64,000 nt of DNA from Paenibacillus peoriae KCTC 3763 (GTDB taxonomy: Bacteria > Bacillota > Bacilli > Paenibacillales > Paenibacillaceae), in the NCBI RefSeq assembly GCF_000236805.1, contig NZ_AGFX01000011.1, positions 248,001 through 312,000 of the forward strand, read 5' to 3'. Positions 35,720-43,767 of the stretch are shown here, piece by piece. The position numbers and the translations under genes were made by a program. Every line of letters starts with the position of its first letter. The stretch's first letter is position 1. Below the pieces are notes generated by a model, which ran no database searches, had not been told where the DNA came from, and was given only the letters and a program-made list of their open reading frames with translations.

Positions 35720-37540
35720 ATGAGTGCCGGACAAGGTAATATACCGGATGATATCATTGAGGCGGTTTTACAGCATCATGATATTGTAGATACGGTAAGC
35801 AAGTACGTGCATTTGACCAAGCAGGGGAAATATATGAAGGGCCTCTGTCCTTTTCATTCCGAAAAAACCCCTTCATTCACCGTGACACCGGATCGTCAGA
35901 TTTTTTACTGCTACGGCTGCGGCGCGGGAGGCAATGCCATCAAATTTATGATGGAAATCGAAGGACTATCCTTTCCCGAAGCTGTCAGGACAATGGCGGA
36001 AGAAAGTCATATCCCTCTCGGCGAATGGCAGGGACGTGAGTCATCGCACCAGCATCCTGAGTTGGACAGGCTGCTGCAAGCGTATGAGCTAACTTCTAAG
36101 ATGTACCACTTTTTGCTTAAAAATACGGAGCACGGCAAACCAGCTATGGAATATTTGCGTTCACGGGGGTTTAGTGACAAGATTATTGATCAATTCCAAA
36201 TTGGCTATGCACCGAACCGATGGGATACGATCGTTCAGTTTTTGGAGAAACGTTCCTTTGATCCTGTAGAGATGGAAAAAGGGGGACTTATTTCTCCCCG
36301 ACATGAGGGTGACGGGTATGTGGACCGATTCAGGGATCGTATTATGTTCCCCATCTGGAATCGAAATGGAAAAGTTATTGCCTTTGCAGGCCGTATTCTT
36401 GGCGAGGGACAGCCAAAATATTTGAATTCACCGGAAACGAAGCTGTTCAACAAGAGCCGAACGCTGTACAATCTTCATCATGCTAAAACCTCAATTCGCA
36501 AGCTTCGCCAGAGCGTTCTTTTTGAAGGCTACGGGGATGTCATTTCGGCATGGGAAGCGGGTGTACAGAATGGGGTGGCCGCCATGGGAACAGCCCTGAC
36601 AGAGCATCATGCTACGATGTTAAAAGGACTGTGCGACGAGGTTATTATTTGTTATGATGGTGACCGGGCAGGACAAGCTGCTGCGCTTAAAAATTTTCCG
36701 CTGCTGGAAAATGCGGGACTTCACGTTAAGGTAGCATTGGTCAGTGACGGTATGGACCCGGATGATTTTATTCGGCAATACGGCGGCGAGCGCTTTCAGC
36801 GTCAAATTATCGAAAGTGCTGTTTCAACGGTGAAATTTAAGCTTATATATCTGAAAAAAAACCATATACTGCAAGAGGAAGAAGGAAGAATCGCGTATTC
36901 CCGCGAAGCATTAAATGTCATTGCACCTCTGTCATCCCCGACCGAGCGGGAAGTGTATTTGCGCGAAGTATCAGCCGAAGTTAAGGTGGATTTTGAAACC
37001 TTAAAGCAAGAATGCAATATACTCCGCCAGTCCCTGCAAAAAAAACAGGACTTTGGGGATAATAACGAAAATGGGTGGAATAATGGTAGGCATAAAAAAG
37101 GGCAGGTCTCCACACCTAATTTACTGCCGGCTTACCATGTGGCGGAACGCAGATTGCTTCACTGGATGATGCAGGATTTAGAAGCTGCAGAGTATGTTGA
37201 AAAGCATTTGGGGGACGCCTTTAATATTGAGGATCATGCAGCGATTGCTGCTTATCTATACGCCTATTACGCACAAGGAAAGTTACCGGATACAAGCCGC
37301 TTTATTTCATCTTTGCAAGATGACCGACTGGAGAAAAACGTAAGTTCGATCATGATGATGGATGCTCCGGGCGTATGGGCACCGCACATTTTGGACGATT
37401 ATATTCATCAGGTGCGAAAATTTCCATTGCAGGAGCAACTGGATTTGAAGAGGGAAGAGATGAGAGCCGCTGAGCGCGTAGGTGACTTTTTGCGTGCAGC
37501 ACAAATTGCAAGTGAGATTATAGCCCTAGAGAGACAATGA
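35720..37540 (+). CDS. dnaG: DNA primase
   Basis: 606-residue primase that makes RNA primers at the replication fork with DnaB-type helicase. The N-terminal CHC2 zinc finger is CPFH...CYGCG (residues about 42-66). The TOPRIM core has LFEGYGDVISAWEAGV, EVIICYDGDRAGQAA and SDGMDPDDFI; the helicase-binding domain is C-terminal. ATG at 35720 follows GAAGGTGG; in-frame sequence to 35666 overlaps yqxD and has no site. With sigA 43 bases downstream it keeps the classic macromolecular-synthesis operon. Confidence 0.96.
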   Translation: MSAGQGNIPDDIIEAVLQHHDIVDTVSKYVHLTKQGKYMKGLCPFHSEKTPSFTVTPDRQIFYCYGCGAGGNAIKFMMEIEGLSFPEAVRTMAEESHIPLGEWQGRESSHQHPELDRLLQAYELTSKMYHFLLKNTEHGKPAMEYLRSRGFSDKIIDQFQIGYAPNRWDTIVQFLEKRSFDPVEMEKGGLISPRHEGDGYVDRFRDRIMFPIWNRNGKVIAFAGRILGEGQPKYLNSPETKLFNKSRTLYNLHHAKTSIRKLRQSVLFEGYGDVISAWEAGVQNGVAAMGTALTEHHATMLKGLCDEVIICYDGDRAGQAAALKNFPLLENAGLHVKVALVSDGMDPDDFIRQYGGERFQRQIIESAVSTVKFKLIYLKKNHILQEEEGRIAYSREALNVIAPLSSPTEREVYLREVSAEVKVDFETLKQECNILRQSLQKKQDFGDNNENGWNNGRHKKGQVSTPNLLPAYHVAERRLLHWMMQDLEAAEYVEKHLGDAFNIEDHAAIAAYLYAYYAQGKLPDTSRFISSLQDDRLEKNVSSIMMMDAPGVWAPHILDDYIHQVRKFPLQEQLDLKREEMRAAERVGDFLRAAQIASEIIALERQ

Positions 37541-37583
37541 ACACACAGAGGTCGGATGTTTCTAGGGAGGAGGGAGTCGAAAG

Positions 37584-38717
37584 ATGGCGAATGATCAGCA
37601 TACTGAACTGGAGACGGAACTGACACTGGATCAGGTCAAAGATCAATTGATTGAGTTGGGTAAAAAAAGTTCCTCTCTGAACTACAAAGATATCATGGAA
37701 AAACTGTCGCCGTTTGATCAGGACCCCGAGCAAATGGATGAGTTCTATGAGCAACTGGGTGACTTGGGGATTGAGGTTCTAAATGACAACGACGAAGAAG
37801 TTACCAGATTGCGTCAAAATGATGACCCGGAAAACAATGACGGGGATGATTTTAACTTCGATGACGATCTGAGCCTGCCTCCCGGTATTAAAATCAATGA
37901 TCCGGTCCGGATGTACTTGAAGGAAATCGGTCGTGTACCGCTACTTTCAGCTGATGATGAGGTAGAACTCGCCAAACGGATCAATAACGGTGATGAAGAA
38001 GCTAAGCGTCGGCTGGCAGAAGCAAACTTGCGGCTGGTTGTAAGTATTGCAAAACGTTATGTTGGTCGCGGAATGCTTTTCCTGGATCTGATTCAAGAAG
38101 GTAATATGGGTCTGATTAAGGCTGTAGAGAAATTCGATTACGAAAAAGGATTTAAATTCAGTACGTATGCAACCTGGTGGATTCGTCAGGCCATTACGCG
38201 CGCTATAGCCGATCAGGCCAGAACGATTCGTATCCCGGTGCATATGGTGGAAACAATCAACAAGTTGATTCGTGTATCGCGTCAACTGCTGCAAGAGCTG
38301 GGGCGCGAACCTACGCCGGAGGAAGTGGCTGCCGAGATGGAGCTAAGCGTAGAAAAAGTACGGGAGATTATGAAAATTGCCCAGGAACCTGTTTCATTGG
38401 AAACGCCAATCGGTGAAGAGGATGACTCTCATTTGGGGGATTTCATTGAGGATCAGGAAGCGTTGGCGCCTGCGGATGCGGCTGCCTATGAACTTCTGAA
38501 GGAACAGCTTGAGGATGTACTGGATACGTTGACTGAACGGGAGGAGAACGTGTTGCGACTCCGCTTTGGTTTGGACGACGGAAGAACCAGAACTCTTGAA
38601 GAAGTGGGTAAAGTATTCGGTGTTACACGTGAACGCATTCGTCAGATTGAGGCCAAAGCGCTGCGCAAGCTGCGCCATCCAAGCCGCAGTAAGCGACTGA
38701 AGGATTTCCTCGAATAG
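37584..38717 (+). CDS. sigA: RNA polymerase primary sigma factor SigA (RpoD)
   Basis: 377-residue housekeeping sigma-70. Region 1.1 remnant and an acidic linker ([19 protein letters not shown]) lead to region 1.2 ([20 protein letters not shown]), region 2 ([20 protein letters not shown]), region 3, and region 4 ([20 protein letters not shown], then a C-terminal [20 protein letters not shown]). ATG follows AGGGAGGAGGGAGTCGAAAG. It recognises the TTGACA/TATAAT promoters noted in this window. Confidence 0.98.
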   Translation: MANDQHTELETELTLDQVKDQLIELGKKSSSLNYKDIMEKLSPFDQDPEQMDEFYEQLGDLGIEVLNDNDEEVTRLRQNDDPENNDGDDFNFDDDLSLPPGIKINDPVRMYLKEIGRVPLLSADDEVELAKRINNGDEEAKRRLAEANLRLVVSIAKRYVGRGMLFLDLIQEGNMGLIKAVEKFDYEKGFKFSTYATWWIRQAITRAIADQARTIRIPVHMVETINKLIRVSRQLLQELGREPTPEEVAAEMELSVEKVREIMKIAQEPVSLETPIGEEDDSHLGDFIEDQEALAPADAAAYELLKEQLEDVLDTLTEREENVLRLRFGLDDGRTRTLEEVGKVFGVTRERIRQIEAKALRKLRHPSRSKRLKDFLE

Positions 38718-38731
38718 AAGCGATACATTGC

Positions 38732-38771
38732 GGACCTTCTGCGGCTTGAAGCACGCAGAGGGTCTTTTTTT
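38732..38771. terminator. Intrinsic terminator of dnaG-sigA
   Basis: GGACCTTCTGCG pairs with CGCAGAGGGTC (G-T tolerated) over GCTTGAAGCA, followed by seven T. Confidence 0.8.
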
Positions 38772-38803
38772 ATCTCATGGCAGCCTTGGTGGAGGGGAGA
38801 AGC

Positions 38804-39643
38804 TTGGACCAAGAGAAGAAACGGGCAATACTGTTACATGAAATTGAGCATTGGCGGCGGAGTCGGTTGCTACCTGAGCAATATTGCGATTTTTTGTCCA
38901 ACCTGTATCGGGAGGATGGAGATCCGCCACAGAGTCAAAATCGTAACAACACCGGGCTGCTTACATATCTTAGATACGGGCATGGATTCGCCTGGCTTCT
39001 TGGTTTTGTCATTATTTCCTGCATTTGTTTGATTGGTTTTTATTTTACCGCTTTTCCGTTGGCAATGCAAATATTCTTGGCATGTGTAATCACCGCGATT
39101 TGTTATGGGTTGGCTGCAATTTGGCGTTCTTCTGAACAGAGTATGAGTGCCATGCTGAGCACCCTTGGTAGTGCGATTATGCTTGGTTCGGGTGTATGGA
39201 TTATTCAGCTTCATCAGGGTGAAGCTAAGATTTGGTATCTCGTGCTTGTAGGCCTATGTGGCTTGTTATGGTGTCTCGTGGGAATAACCTTGCGTATTAG
39301 TCTGCTTCATTACTGTGGTCTTGTTGGGCTGATTTTAGTGTATGCAGTGCTTATGGGGGGCTATTGGCCTACGGCAACTCTTATGATGCTTGAGCTATTT
39401 TGGATTCTGCACACTGTATTGCTGGTGGGTTTAAGCTGGTGGGTACACCGCCGTTTCCCGCGTCTGGCCTTGGTCTATTTTACTATTGGAATGACACTTG
39501 CTTTTATGGCTGAAGCAGACATGATCATCCTGCGCCATCAAGCGGCGGGGAATATGGTGTTTTACAGCATACTGAAGCTGGCTATTGTTGTAGGTATTTT
39601 ATTTTGGACTCGAAAAAAATGGATTACGTGGGTGACGTCATGA
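38804..39643 (+). CDS. Hypothetical multi-pass membrane protein
   Basis: 279 residues, not recognised with certainty. A polar N-terminus (DQEKKRAILLHEIEHWRRSR, LLPEQYCDFLSNLY) is followed by about eight hydrophobic helices (WLLGFVIISCICLIGFYFTA, MQIFLACVITAICYGLAAIW and others). The layout resembles DUF2157-like proteins with a short soluble head. TTG at 38804 sits behind GGTGGAGGGGAGA; an in-frame ATG at 38777 lies against the terminator. It overlaps trmK by four bases (ATGA), so the two are coupled. Confidence 0.8.
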   Translation: MDQEKKRAILLHEIEHWRRSRLLPEQYCDFLSNLYREDGDPPQSQNRNNTGLLTYLRYGHGFAWLLGFVIISCICLIGFYFTAFPLAMQIFLACVITAICYGLAAIWRSSEQSMSAMLSTLGSAIMLGSGVWIIQLHQGEAKIWYLVLVGLCGLLWCLVGITLRISLLHYCGLVGLILVYAVLMGGYWPTATLMMLELFWILHTVLLVGLSWWVHRRFPRLALVYFTIGMTLAFMAEADMIILRHQAAGNMVFYSILKLAIVVGILFWTRKKWITWVTS

Positions 39644-40401
39644 AACTTTCGCAACGATTACAATATATTTTGGAACAAATTCCTGACGGGAGCAGACTTG
39701 CAGATATTGGTTCGGATCATGGGCTTCTGCCTGTAGCTGCGGTGCGTAGTGGCAGAGTGCCGCAGGCCGTTGCAGGCGAGGTCAACGATGGCCCGTTGCG
39801 TGCAGCGCAAAAGCAGGTGGCTGAAGCAGGTCTTGCTGATCGCATTACGGTTAGAAAGGGAGACGGCTTGGCTGTGATTAAGGCCCATGAGGTCGATGTT
39901 ATTACGATAGCTGGCATGGGCGGTGCCCTGATCGCTTCGATATTGGACCAAGGGAAAGACAAGCTTGCTTCAGTGAAGCAGCTTGTTTTACAGCCCAACG
40001 TAGGCGAGGATATTTTACGTCGCTGGTTGATTGAGCATCAGTGGGTATTAACAGGCGAGCATATCATGGAAGAGGACGGGAAAATATACGAAGTTCTAAC
40101 AGCAATACCTGCTTCAGAAAGCCCGTTGAAACAGGACGAGCTGTATCGGCCATGGGAGCTTCCCGGCAGCTCATTGGTACTGACTCGGGATTGGCTGATG
40201 CAGCTTGGACCGGTATTGGTCAAAAAGCCAAATGATATCTTTTTCAGGAAATGGCAGCTGGAAATTCGGAAGCTTCAGGATGTACTGGCACAAGTATCGC
40301 GCTCTGAGCAGGAATCTGCGCAGCATAAGCAGGAGCAATTGCGTATACAAATTGAACAATTAGAGGAGGTACTTGCATGTTTGCCAAAGGACAAACCGTA
40401 A
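39640..40401 (+). CDS. trmK: tRNA (adenine(22)-N(1))-methyltransferase
   Basis: 253-residue SAM-dependent enzyme (YqfN) that methylates A22 of tRNA. Seen: LSQRLQYILEQIPDGSRLAD, the SAM loop ADIGSDHGLLPVAAV, VITIAGMGGALIASILDQG, and LVLQPNVGEDILRRWL. ATG at 39640 overlaps the upstream stop. It keeps its place between sigA and yqfO, and its 3' end overlaps the next gene by 25 bases. Confidence 0.95.
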   Translation: MKLSQRLQYILEQIPDGSRLADIGSDHGLLPVAAVRSGRVPQAVAGEVNDGPLRAAQKQVAEAGLADRITVRKGDGLAVIKAHEVDVITIAGMGGALIASILDQGKDKLASVKQLVLQPNVGEDILRRWLIEHQWVLTGEHIMEEDGKIYEVLTAIPASESPLKQDELYRPWELPGSSLVLTRDWLMQLGPVLVKKPNDIFFRKWQLEIRKLQDVLAQVSRSEQESAQHKQEQLRIQIEQLEEVLACLPKDKP

Positions 40402-41492
40402 TTAGCTATATGGAGCAACTGGCACCCAAATATTTGGCAGTTCCGGACGACAGAATCGGGCTTCAGCTTGGCAGCCTGCAGAAGGAAATTAAGAACATAT
40501 TGATCGCTCTGGATGTCAATGATGAGGTTGTCGAAGAGGCGATCCGCGTAAAGGCTGACCTCATTATTGCCCATCATGCTATTATATTCCGCCCACTTAA
40601 AGCTTTGAACACGGATCAGCCTGCGGGCAGATTGTATGAGAAGCTGATCAAGCATGATATTGCCGTCTATATCAGTCATACGAATCTGGATACGGCAGAG
40701 GATGGCATGAACGACTGGATGGCAGAAGCATTGGGCATTCAAAGTGAAGGCACACTCGAGGATGTTCATACGGAGCAACTGTTCAAGCTTGTCGTTTTTG
40801 TACCCAAAACACATCATCAAAAGGTACTGGACGCCGTGCTGGGTGCCGGAGCTGGGCATATTGGCAATTACAGTCATTGCAGCTTTAACATTGATGGCTA
40901 CGGAACTTTCGTGCCTGGTGAAGGCACACAGCCATTTTTGGGTGAGCCGGGCAAAATGGAACGTAGTGAAGAGGTCCGTATTGAAACTGTTGTACCGCAG
41001 GGTGTACGTAATAAAGTCGTGCAAGCAATGCTGAAGGCCCATCCTTATGAAGAGGTGGCTTATGACCTGTACCATATGGATTTGCAGGGCCGTACCTTTG
41101 GCTTGGGACGGGTGGGCAAGCTTAAGGAAGCCCGTACGCTGCGAGAGTTTGTAGATGATGTGAAAAACGGCTTTAACGTCGAGCATGTGCGCGTGGTAGG
41201 CGACCTGAATCGGACAATCAAAAAAGCAGCCGTGCTGGGAGGCTCGGGTAGTCGATATGTGAACAAATCGCTTTATAAAGGTGCTGACGTATTAGTCACG
41301 GGGGATATTGACTATCACACGGCACAGGATGCTCTGATGGCGGGTATTGCCATTATTGACCCTGGTCATAATGCTGAAAAGATTATGAAGCCTAAAACGG
41401 CAGAATGGATGCGTAAACGGTTGGAAGAAGGCCGATATTCAACGGAAGTACATGTATCACAGGTACATACTGAGCCCTTTCAATTTTTGTAA
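40377..41492 (+). CDS. Nif3-like dinuclear metal center protein (YqfO)
   Basis: 371 residues of the Nif3/GTP cyclohydrolase 1 type 2 family, hexameric proteins with a two-metal site. Metal ligands are likely in LIIAHHAIIFRPLK, YISHTNLDTAEDG and IDPGHNAEK. The central insert (about 130-240: FKLVVFVPKTHHQKVLDAVL, GAGAGHIGNYSHCSFNIDGY) is the CutA/PII-like domain found in the long Gram-positive form. ATG follows AGAGGAGGTACTTGC. Biological role is unsettled. Confidence 0.93.
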   Translation: MFAKGQTVISYMEQLAPKYLAVPDDRIGLQLGSLQKEIKNILIALDVNDEVVEEAIRVKADLIIAHHAIIFRPLKALNTDQPAGRLYEKLIKHDIAVYISHTNLDTAEDGMNDWMAEALGIQSEGTLEDVHTEQLFKLVVFVPKTHHQKVLDAVLGAGAGHIGNYSHCSFNIDGYGTFVPGEGTQPFLGEPGKMERSEEVRIETVVPQGVRNKVVQAMLKAHPYEEVAYDLYHMDLQGRTFGLGRVGKLKEARTLREFVDDVKNGFNVEHVRVVGDLNRTIKKAAVLGGSGSRYVNKSLYKGADVLVTGDIDYHTAQDALMAGIAIIDPGHNAEKIMKPKTAEWMRKRLEEGRYSTEVHVSQVHTEPFQFL

Positions 41493-41546
41493 ACCTCGAT
41501 GCTATGAAAGTTAAAAGGAATTTTTCCGTTTTACAATAATTTCAGG

Positions 41547-41575
41547 TTGTATCGTGGGCGCGTTCCCTGTATACT
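41547..41575 (+). promoter_or_regulatory. Sigma-A promoter of rnpB
   Basis: TTGTAT (41547-41552), exactly 17 bases, TATACT (41570-41575). The start would be near 41582, just before the first helix of the RNase P RNA. Confidence 0.75.
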
Positions 41576-41589
41576 ATGTAATGTTGTTC

Positions 41590-41988
41590 GGAAAGTTTGA
41601 CAGACAATCGCTGGCGGCGTGAGCCGCGAGAGGAAAGTCCGGGCTCCATAGGGCAGGATGCTGGATAACGTCCAGTCAGCGCGAGTTGAAGGATAGTGCC
41701 ACAGAAATGGACCGCCGATGGCCGCTTGCGGTACAGGCAAGGATGGAACCGAGGTGTAAGAGACCCCGAGGAACGCTGGTGACTTCGTTCCTGGTAAACC
41801 CCATCTGGAGCAAGACCTAATGGGACACAGCTTCTTCGCGAAGCAGCCTTAGCCCGAGGTGTGTCTAGGTTGGTCGCTGGAGCCGGATAGCAATATTCGG
41901 CCTAGATAGATGATTGTCGCTTGTAGTGGGAGGGTAGTTCCCGTTTGTACCACGATAGCACAGAACCCGGCTTACGGAAAACTTTCCC
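41590..41988 (+). ncRNA. rnpB: RNase P RNA
   Basis: Catalytic RNA that removes 5' leaders from tRNA precursors. Helix P1 pairs GGAAAGTTT (41590-41598) with AAACTTTCC (41979-41987). The universally conserved parts are present in order: GAGGAAAGTCCGGGCTC, ACAGAAATGGACC, GAGGTGTAAGAGACC, TGGTAAACCCC and the 3' ACAGAACCCGGCTTAC. About 400 nt is the normal length. Confidence 0.95.
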
Positions 41989-42071
41989 CACTGCAACACT
42001 TTAAAATGCATGAATTTAACTTTGTAAATAACCTGTTTGCATGAAAACTTTTACTCCAAATGTATTAATAA

Positions 42072-42117
42072 AAGAGGGTGAGTCATGTTCCTGTTGGAAG
42101 CATAACTCACCCTTTTC
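42072..42117. terminator. Terminator after rnpB
   Basis: AAGAGGGTGAGT pairs with ACTCACCCTTTT over a 21-base loop, with A-run and T-run on opposite sides, so it may work in both directions. Confidence 0.75.
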
Positions 42118-42187
42118 TTATATACGTATTTACGCAAGTACGTGTATTTGTAGGTCTATTCAATTTGATGGATCTTTTCAAAACGGA

Positions 42188-42222
42188 ATGAAGCCCCCAA
42201 TATTATGTTGGGGGCTTCATTC
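42188..42222. terminator. Bidirectional terminator
   Basis: AATGAAGCCCCCAA (42188-42201) pairs perfectly with TTGGGGGCTTCATT (42209-42222) over seven bases. It lies between convergent rnpB and the minus-strand aminotransferase. T-runs are weak on both sides. Confidence 0.7.
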
Positions 42223-42252
42223 GTTATTCCATCTACTCATTCCCTCTACCGT

Positions 42253-42446
42253 AAAAACGCGCGGGGATGAGGCACGCAGTCAGCGTAGCGGAGCATTTGA
42301 ATCTGGAGAAGCGAAGCGTTCGCCTTTGCCCTCGGATTCCACCCTACTATTCAAATTCAAAAGGAATCCGAGGGCAACAGCGATTGTAAGATCAAATGAT
42401 TCGCGAAGCGCTCTCACTGTGCCAACTTCATCAGCGCACGCTTTTT
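42253..42446 (+). repeat. Structured dispersed repeat, copy 3 of 3
   Basis: Outer layers pair AAAAA/TTTTT, GCGC/GCGC, GATGA (42266-42270) with TCATC (42428-42432), and GGCAC with GTGCC. The closing stem CATTTG-A-ATCT (42294-42304) pairs with AGATCAAATG (42389-42398). The hairpin GCGAA-GCG-TTCGC is clean here. The inner stem TTGCCCTCGGATTCC (42326-42340) pairs perfectly with GGAATCCGAGGGCAA (42363-42377). The shared strand reads CAGCGATTGTAAGATC. The 3' end runs 16 bases into the C-terminal codons of the minus-strand aminotransferase. Confidence 0.8.
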
Positions 42447-43660
42447 TCCAACCTTTCCTCTGTATACATTTTCAATGCCCGATCCAAACGGTTAACCGCT
42501 TCAGGAAGCAGCGAAGGATCGGTATGCGTAAAGTTGATCCGCATATGGTTGCTGCCGCTCAAATCAGCATAAAATACTTGTCCTGGCACAAATGCGACGC
42601 CTTCTTGAATAGCCAGTTCCAGCAAGCGATCGGAACGGAAGCCTTCGGGTAAAGTGACCCACATAAACATGCCGCCTAGTGCATCATTCCACGTAATGCC
42701 TTCCCATTGACGCTCTTTCATTAGCGTTGTCATGCGTAGCATACGAGAGTGATATTCGTTGGATACGGTACGAATATGTCCGTCCAAATCAAAAAATTCC
42801 AAAAGCTCATTTAAAGCACGTTGATCGATACTGCTGGAGTGCAAATCAGCAGATTGTTTGGCTTTTGCAACTTTATCCACAATCGCTTGATCGGCAATCA
42901 GCCATCCAGAACGAACACCAGGAGCAACGGTTTTGGAGAACGTAGAGGTGTACATGACGTGACCGTCTCCACCTTGCTGCTGGTCAATGGATAAAAGGGA
43001 TGGGAAGTTAAGGTTTTCGTCAAATTTGAGACGTCCGTAAGGGTCATCCTCAAAAATCAAAGTTCCGTTTTTACGGCATAGCTCAACAACGCCTGTTCTC
43101 CGTTCCATGCTCCATACACTCCCCGATGGGTTGGAGAAGGTTGGGATGACATACACGAATTTAGGCTGATGTTCCTTGAGCTTGGCTTCAAGATCATCTA
43201 ACTGCATACCATTGGAGTCTGTGTTTACACTTACAATGTTGGCGCCATAGGACTTAAATACCTGCAGAGCTGCCAAATAAGTAGGGGATTCTACCAATAC
43301 AGTATCCTGCGGATCAAGCAGCACGCGCGAAACCAGATCGATCGTCTGCTGTGAGCCTGTCGTCATGATGATGTTATCTCTGGTGGCGGAGATCCCTAGG
43401 GATGCCATCATGGTTGTAAGACGTTCCCGTAGAGGAATGTATCCCTCGGTTAGACCGTATTGAAGCGCTGTAGTACCGCCGAGACGAAATACCCGTTCAT
43501 AGGCTTGAGCAACGGCTTCGACGGGAAAAAAGGCATCGGCCGGAAGGCCTCCTGCCAGGGATAACACTTCTGTTCCCTGTGTCAGCTTCAAAATGTCCCT
43601 AACGATGGACGAGCCCTGAGTACGAGCTATACCCGAAAATTTGTATTCCAATCCAATCAT
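42431..43660 (-). CDS. PLP-dependent aminotransferase, class I/II fold
   Basis: 409 residues, fold-type I aminotransferase of the 2-aminoadipate/MocR-enzyme-like subgroup. LSLAGGLPADAFFPVEAVAQ near the start, TTGSQQTIDLVSRVLLDPQD, TFSNPSGSVWSMERR, EDDPYGRLKFDE and STFSKTVAPGVRSGWLI, where the lysine after TFS binds PLP. Substrate cannot be fixed; related enzymes act on aromatic amino acids or 2-aminoadipate. Divergent from a MocR regulator. Its last codons (EKSVR then TGA at 42431-42433) lie within the 3' arm of repeat copy 3. Confidence 0.92.
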   Translation of the reverse strand: MIGLEYKFSGIARTQGSSIVRDILKLTQGTEVLSLAGGLPADAFFPVEAVAQAYERVFRLGGTTALQYGLTEGYIPLRERLTTMMASLGISATRDNIIMTTGSQQTIDLVSRVLLDPQDTVLVESPTYLAALQVFKSYGANIVSVNTDSNGMQLDDLEAKLKEHQPKFVYVIPTFSNPSGSVWSMERRTGVVELCRKNGTLIFEDDPYGRLKFDENLNFPSLLSIDQQQGGDGHVMYTSTFSKTVAPGVRSGWLIADQAIVDKVAKAKQSADLHSSSIDQRALNELLEFFDLDGHIRTVSNEYHSRMLRMTTLMKERQWEGITWNDALGGMFMWVTLPEGFRSDRLLELAIQEGVAFVPGQVFYADLSGSNHMRINFTHTDPSLLPEAVNRLDRALKMYTEERLEKSVR

Positions 43661-43698
43661 CTCCTGTGTTCTATACTGTACTATGAAATTTGTTGTAT

Positions 43699-43743
43699 TA
43701 TAACGATAATGAAGTATAACAGTAAACGTCTGAATATAACAGT
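43699..43743 (+). promoter_or_regulatory. Spaced direct repeats TATAACAGT in a divergent promoter region
   Basis: TATAACAGT occurs at 43715-43723 and 43735-43743, twenty bases apart, with a related TATAACGAT at 43699-43707. The spacing is close to two helical turns on one DNA face. MocR-type regulators are known to bind direct repeats at divergent promoters, so this is a candidate operator. Confidence 0.55.
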
Positions 43744-43767
43744 TGATTTTTGGAGGGGACGGTTCCG

